DNA of 64,000 nucleotides, taken from the NCBI GenBank assembly GCA_008694505.1, contig VZDJ01000056.1, positions 2,298,461 through 2,362,460 on the forward strand, in the 5' to 3' direction. The stretch comes from Cyanoderma ruficeps. Its lineage: Eukaryota; Chordata; Aves; Passeriformes; Timaliidae. The notes below the pieces were generated by a model that was not told the DNA's origin, did no database searches, and saw nothing but the letters and a program-made list of their open reading frames with translations. The position numbers and the translations under genes were made by a program. The first letter of the stretch is position 1, and each line of letters begins with the position of its first letter. This document shows, one piece after another, positions 62,989 through 64,000 of the stretch.

Positions 62989-64000
62989 GCTTCAAAACAG
63001 GTGTCCTAGTCTCAATCCCTCTACTGCCATGAGAAAAGTTTTTTAAGAATGACAAGGCACAAAAAGGGATAGGGGTTGTTGTCCTTACATAAATTCATAT
63101 AGCCATGCTCACAGTCCTGGTAGTCTCTGAGACAAGACCACTCACCCAGATTGAAATTATTCCTTACAGTTTGGGCTGCAAATGTGGAGTGAGAAAAGCG
63201 GGGCTGAATGCTACAGCAAAGAGGAGGAAAGGGGTGCTATCCAAGCTCCAATATCCAATATCACACTCTATAGGTACTTACAGCCATTCCTCCGTGTTAA
63301 TGTGCTACAAAAGTCAATGCAGAGATGCACTTTTGCAGTAGAAATGGGTCTGTTGTCTGTGAAGAGTATCCTAGGAAAATAGCCGCGATACTGCTGAGGT
63401 TTTCTTGTACAGAGAGGAGCATAGCCATGCCCTCCTTGGGGTGGATGAAGTAATACAGACTTTGGATCTTTCAACAGGAAAATCCTGGTTGCTATTCCTG
63501 GCTCCTCATTGCTGGCCTGTGCCTCCATCTCCCTAGTCATCAATAATTTTGTTACTTAAATTGGATTTTCCACATTATAATTTTGGCCCTCAAAAACTCA
63601 TTCCATTTTGATAGGGAATGTCAATTTGACATGTTCTTGATCTATTTCTCTTTACTCTCTTGGCACAATTTCTCAGACTTCAGTAGCATGAGTGCTTGGA
63701 GGAAGGAAAGCAGATTACATCAGAGAGAAGTTTGATCAGATCTCTTTGAATAACGTGGATAGATGTAGCAGTAGTGGTCCCCCAACATGTGAAGGTTCAG
63801 GAAGGCTCCAGCATTATCCCCTTGTCCCATATGGCTGCAGCCACTCTACGTGTCACCCACCCTGGGCACTCTGAGTGTTGTGTGACCACATGCTGGTACC
63901 GCCTTTTGTCATTTCTTCTTACATTAGGAAAAAGCACCGTCTTCCTTAGATAGTAGGTCTTAATTTTTTTACTGAAGAGAAATTTAAAATTACACATTGA

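Larger units (their letters stand above)
57899..64000. other. Gene-free right-hand end
   Basis: No gene recognised; open frames reach only about 123 codons. It contains enhancer-like blocks at 60240-60480 and 62330-62740 and a weaker one at about 58460-58620 (ATTGATTTGGGATTGG words). An AT-rich stretch at 58880-59070 and a poly-A tract at 62972-62988 are also present. The last 1.2 kb shows nothing distinctive. Confidence 0.5.

Noticed and set aside
1..64000. CRISPR arrays, operons, phage or endogenous retroviral genes
   Set aside because: No regularly spaced direct repeats, no bacterial gene organisation and no recognisable retroviral reading frames or paired LTRs were seen.

Overview
This window reads as vertebrate nuclear DNA, most probably from a bird. 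Three fragments carry the 3' end of the CR1 LINE family, two of them clear (52262-52380 on the minus strand and 57690-57898 on the plus strand, the latter ending in the ATTCTATG/ATTCTGTG octamer tail) and one weak (21739-21790). There is one good relic of the ancient MIR SINE (54736-54835). No mammalian Alu/L1-type interspersed repeats were seen, CpG is depleted throughout, and no bacterial gene organisation is present.

I do not recognise any protein-coding gene. Open frames are short, overlap on both strands and resemble no family I know. The two longest ATG-started frames (30880-31665, 261 codons; 48148-48861, 237 codons) are listed as unrecognised frames, not genes. No tRNA, rRNA, snRNA or known microRNA precursor, and no CpG-island promoter, was found. 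The window could be intergenic or lie inside a very large intron; the sequence alone does not settle which.

Layout. 1-10 kb: unremarkable single-copy DNA with a 17-bp G-rich minisatellite (5367-5613) and a CA/CT microsatellite. About 9.9-10.3 kb: an AT-rich block with octamer-like motifs. 10-22 kb: mostly featureless. 22.48-22.75 kb: the strongest candidate conserved regulatory element, dense in homeodomain, TALE and CCAAT motifs. 23-31 kb: an AP-1/Maf direct repeat, a tRNA-shaped SINE-like module, a polypurine tract with a polypyrimidine tract nearby, and the 261-codon frame. 31-43 kb: sparse, with one enhancer-like block at 32.3 kb, a spliced-exon-like segment (39902-40011) and an overlapping octamer/AP-1 site. 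43-63 kb: repeated AT-rich, motif-dense, repeat-free blocks around 43.2-43.8, 45.6-45.8, 52.8-53.0, 53.7-54.3, 54.55-54.7, 55.5-55.7, 56.1-56.3, 60.2-60.5 and 62.3-62.7 kb.

The most coherent interpretation is a gene-poor regulatory landscape (gene desert or giant intron) near a developmental gene, with enhancer candidates concentrated in the right-hand third. That is inference from composition and motifs; no alignment could be run. No clearly novel biological system was found. The items most worth checking are the perfect palindromic nuclear-receptor-type site at 54629-54642, the element at 22480-22745, and the minisatellite whose 17-bp period keeps all reading frames open.
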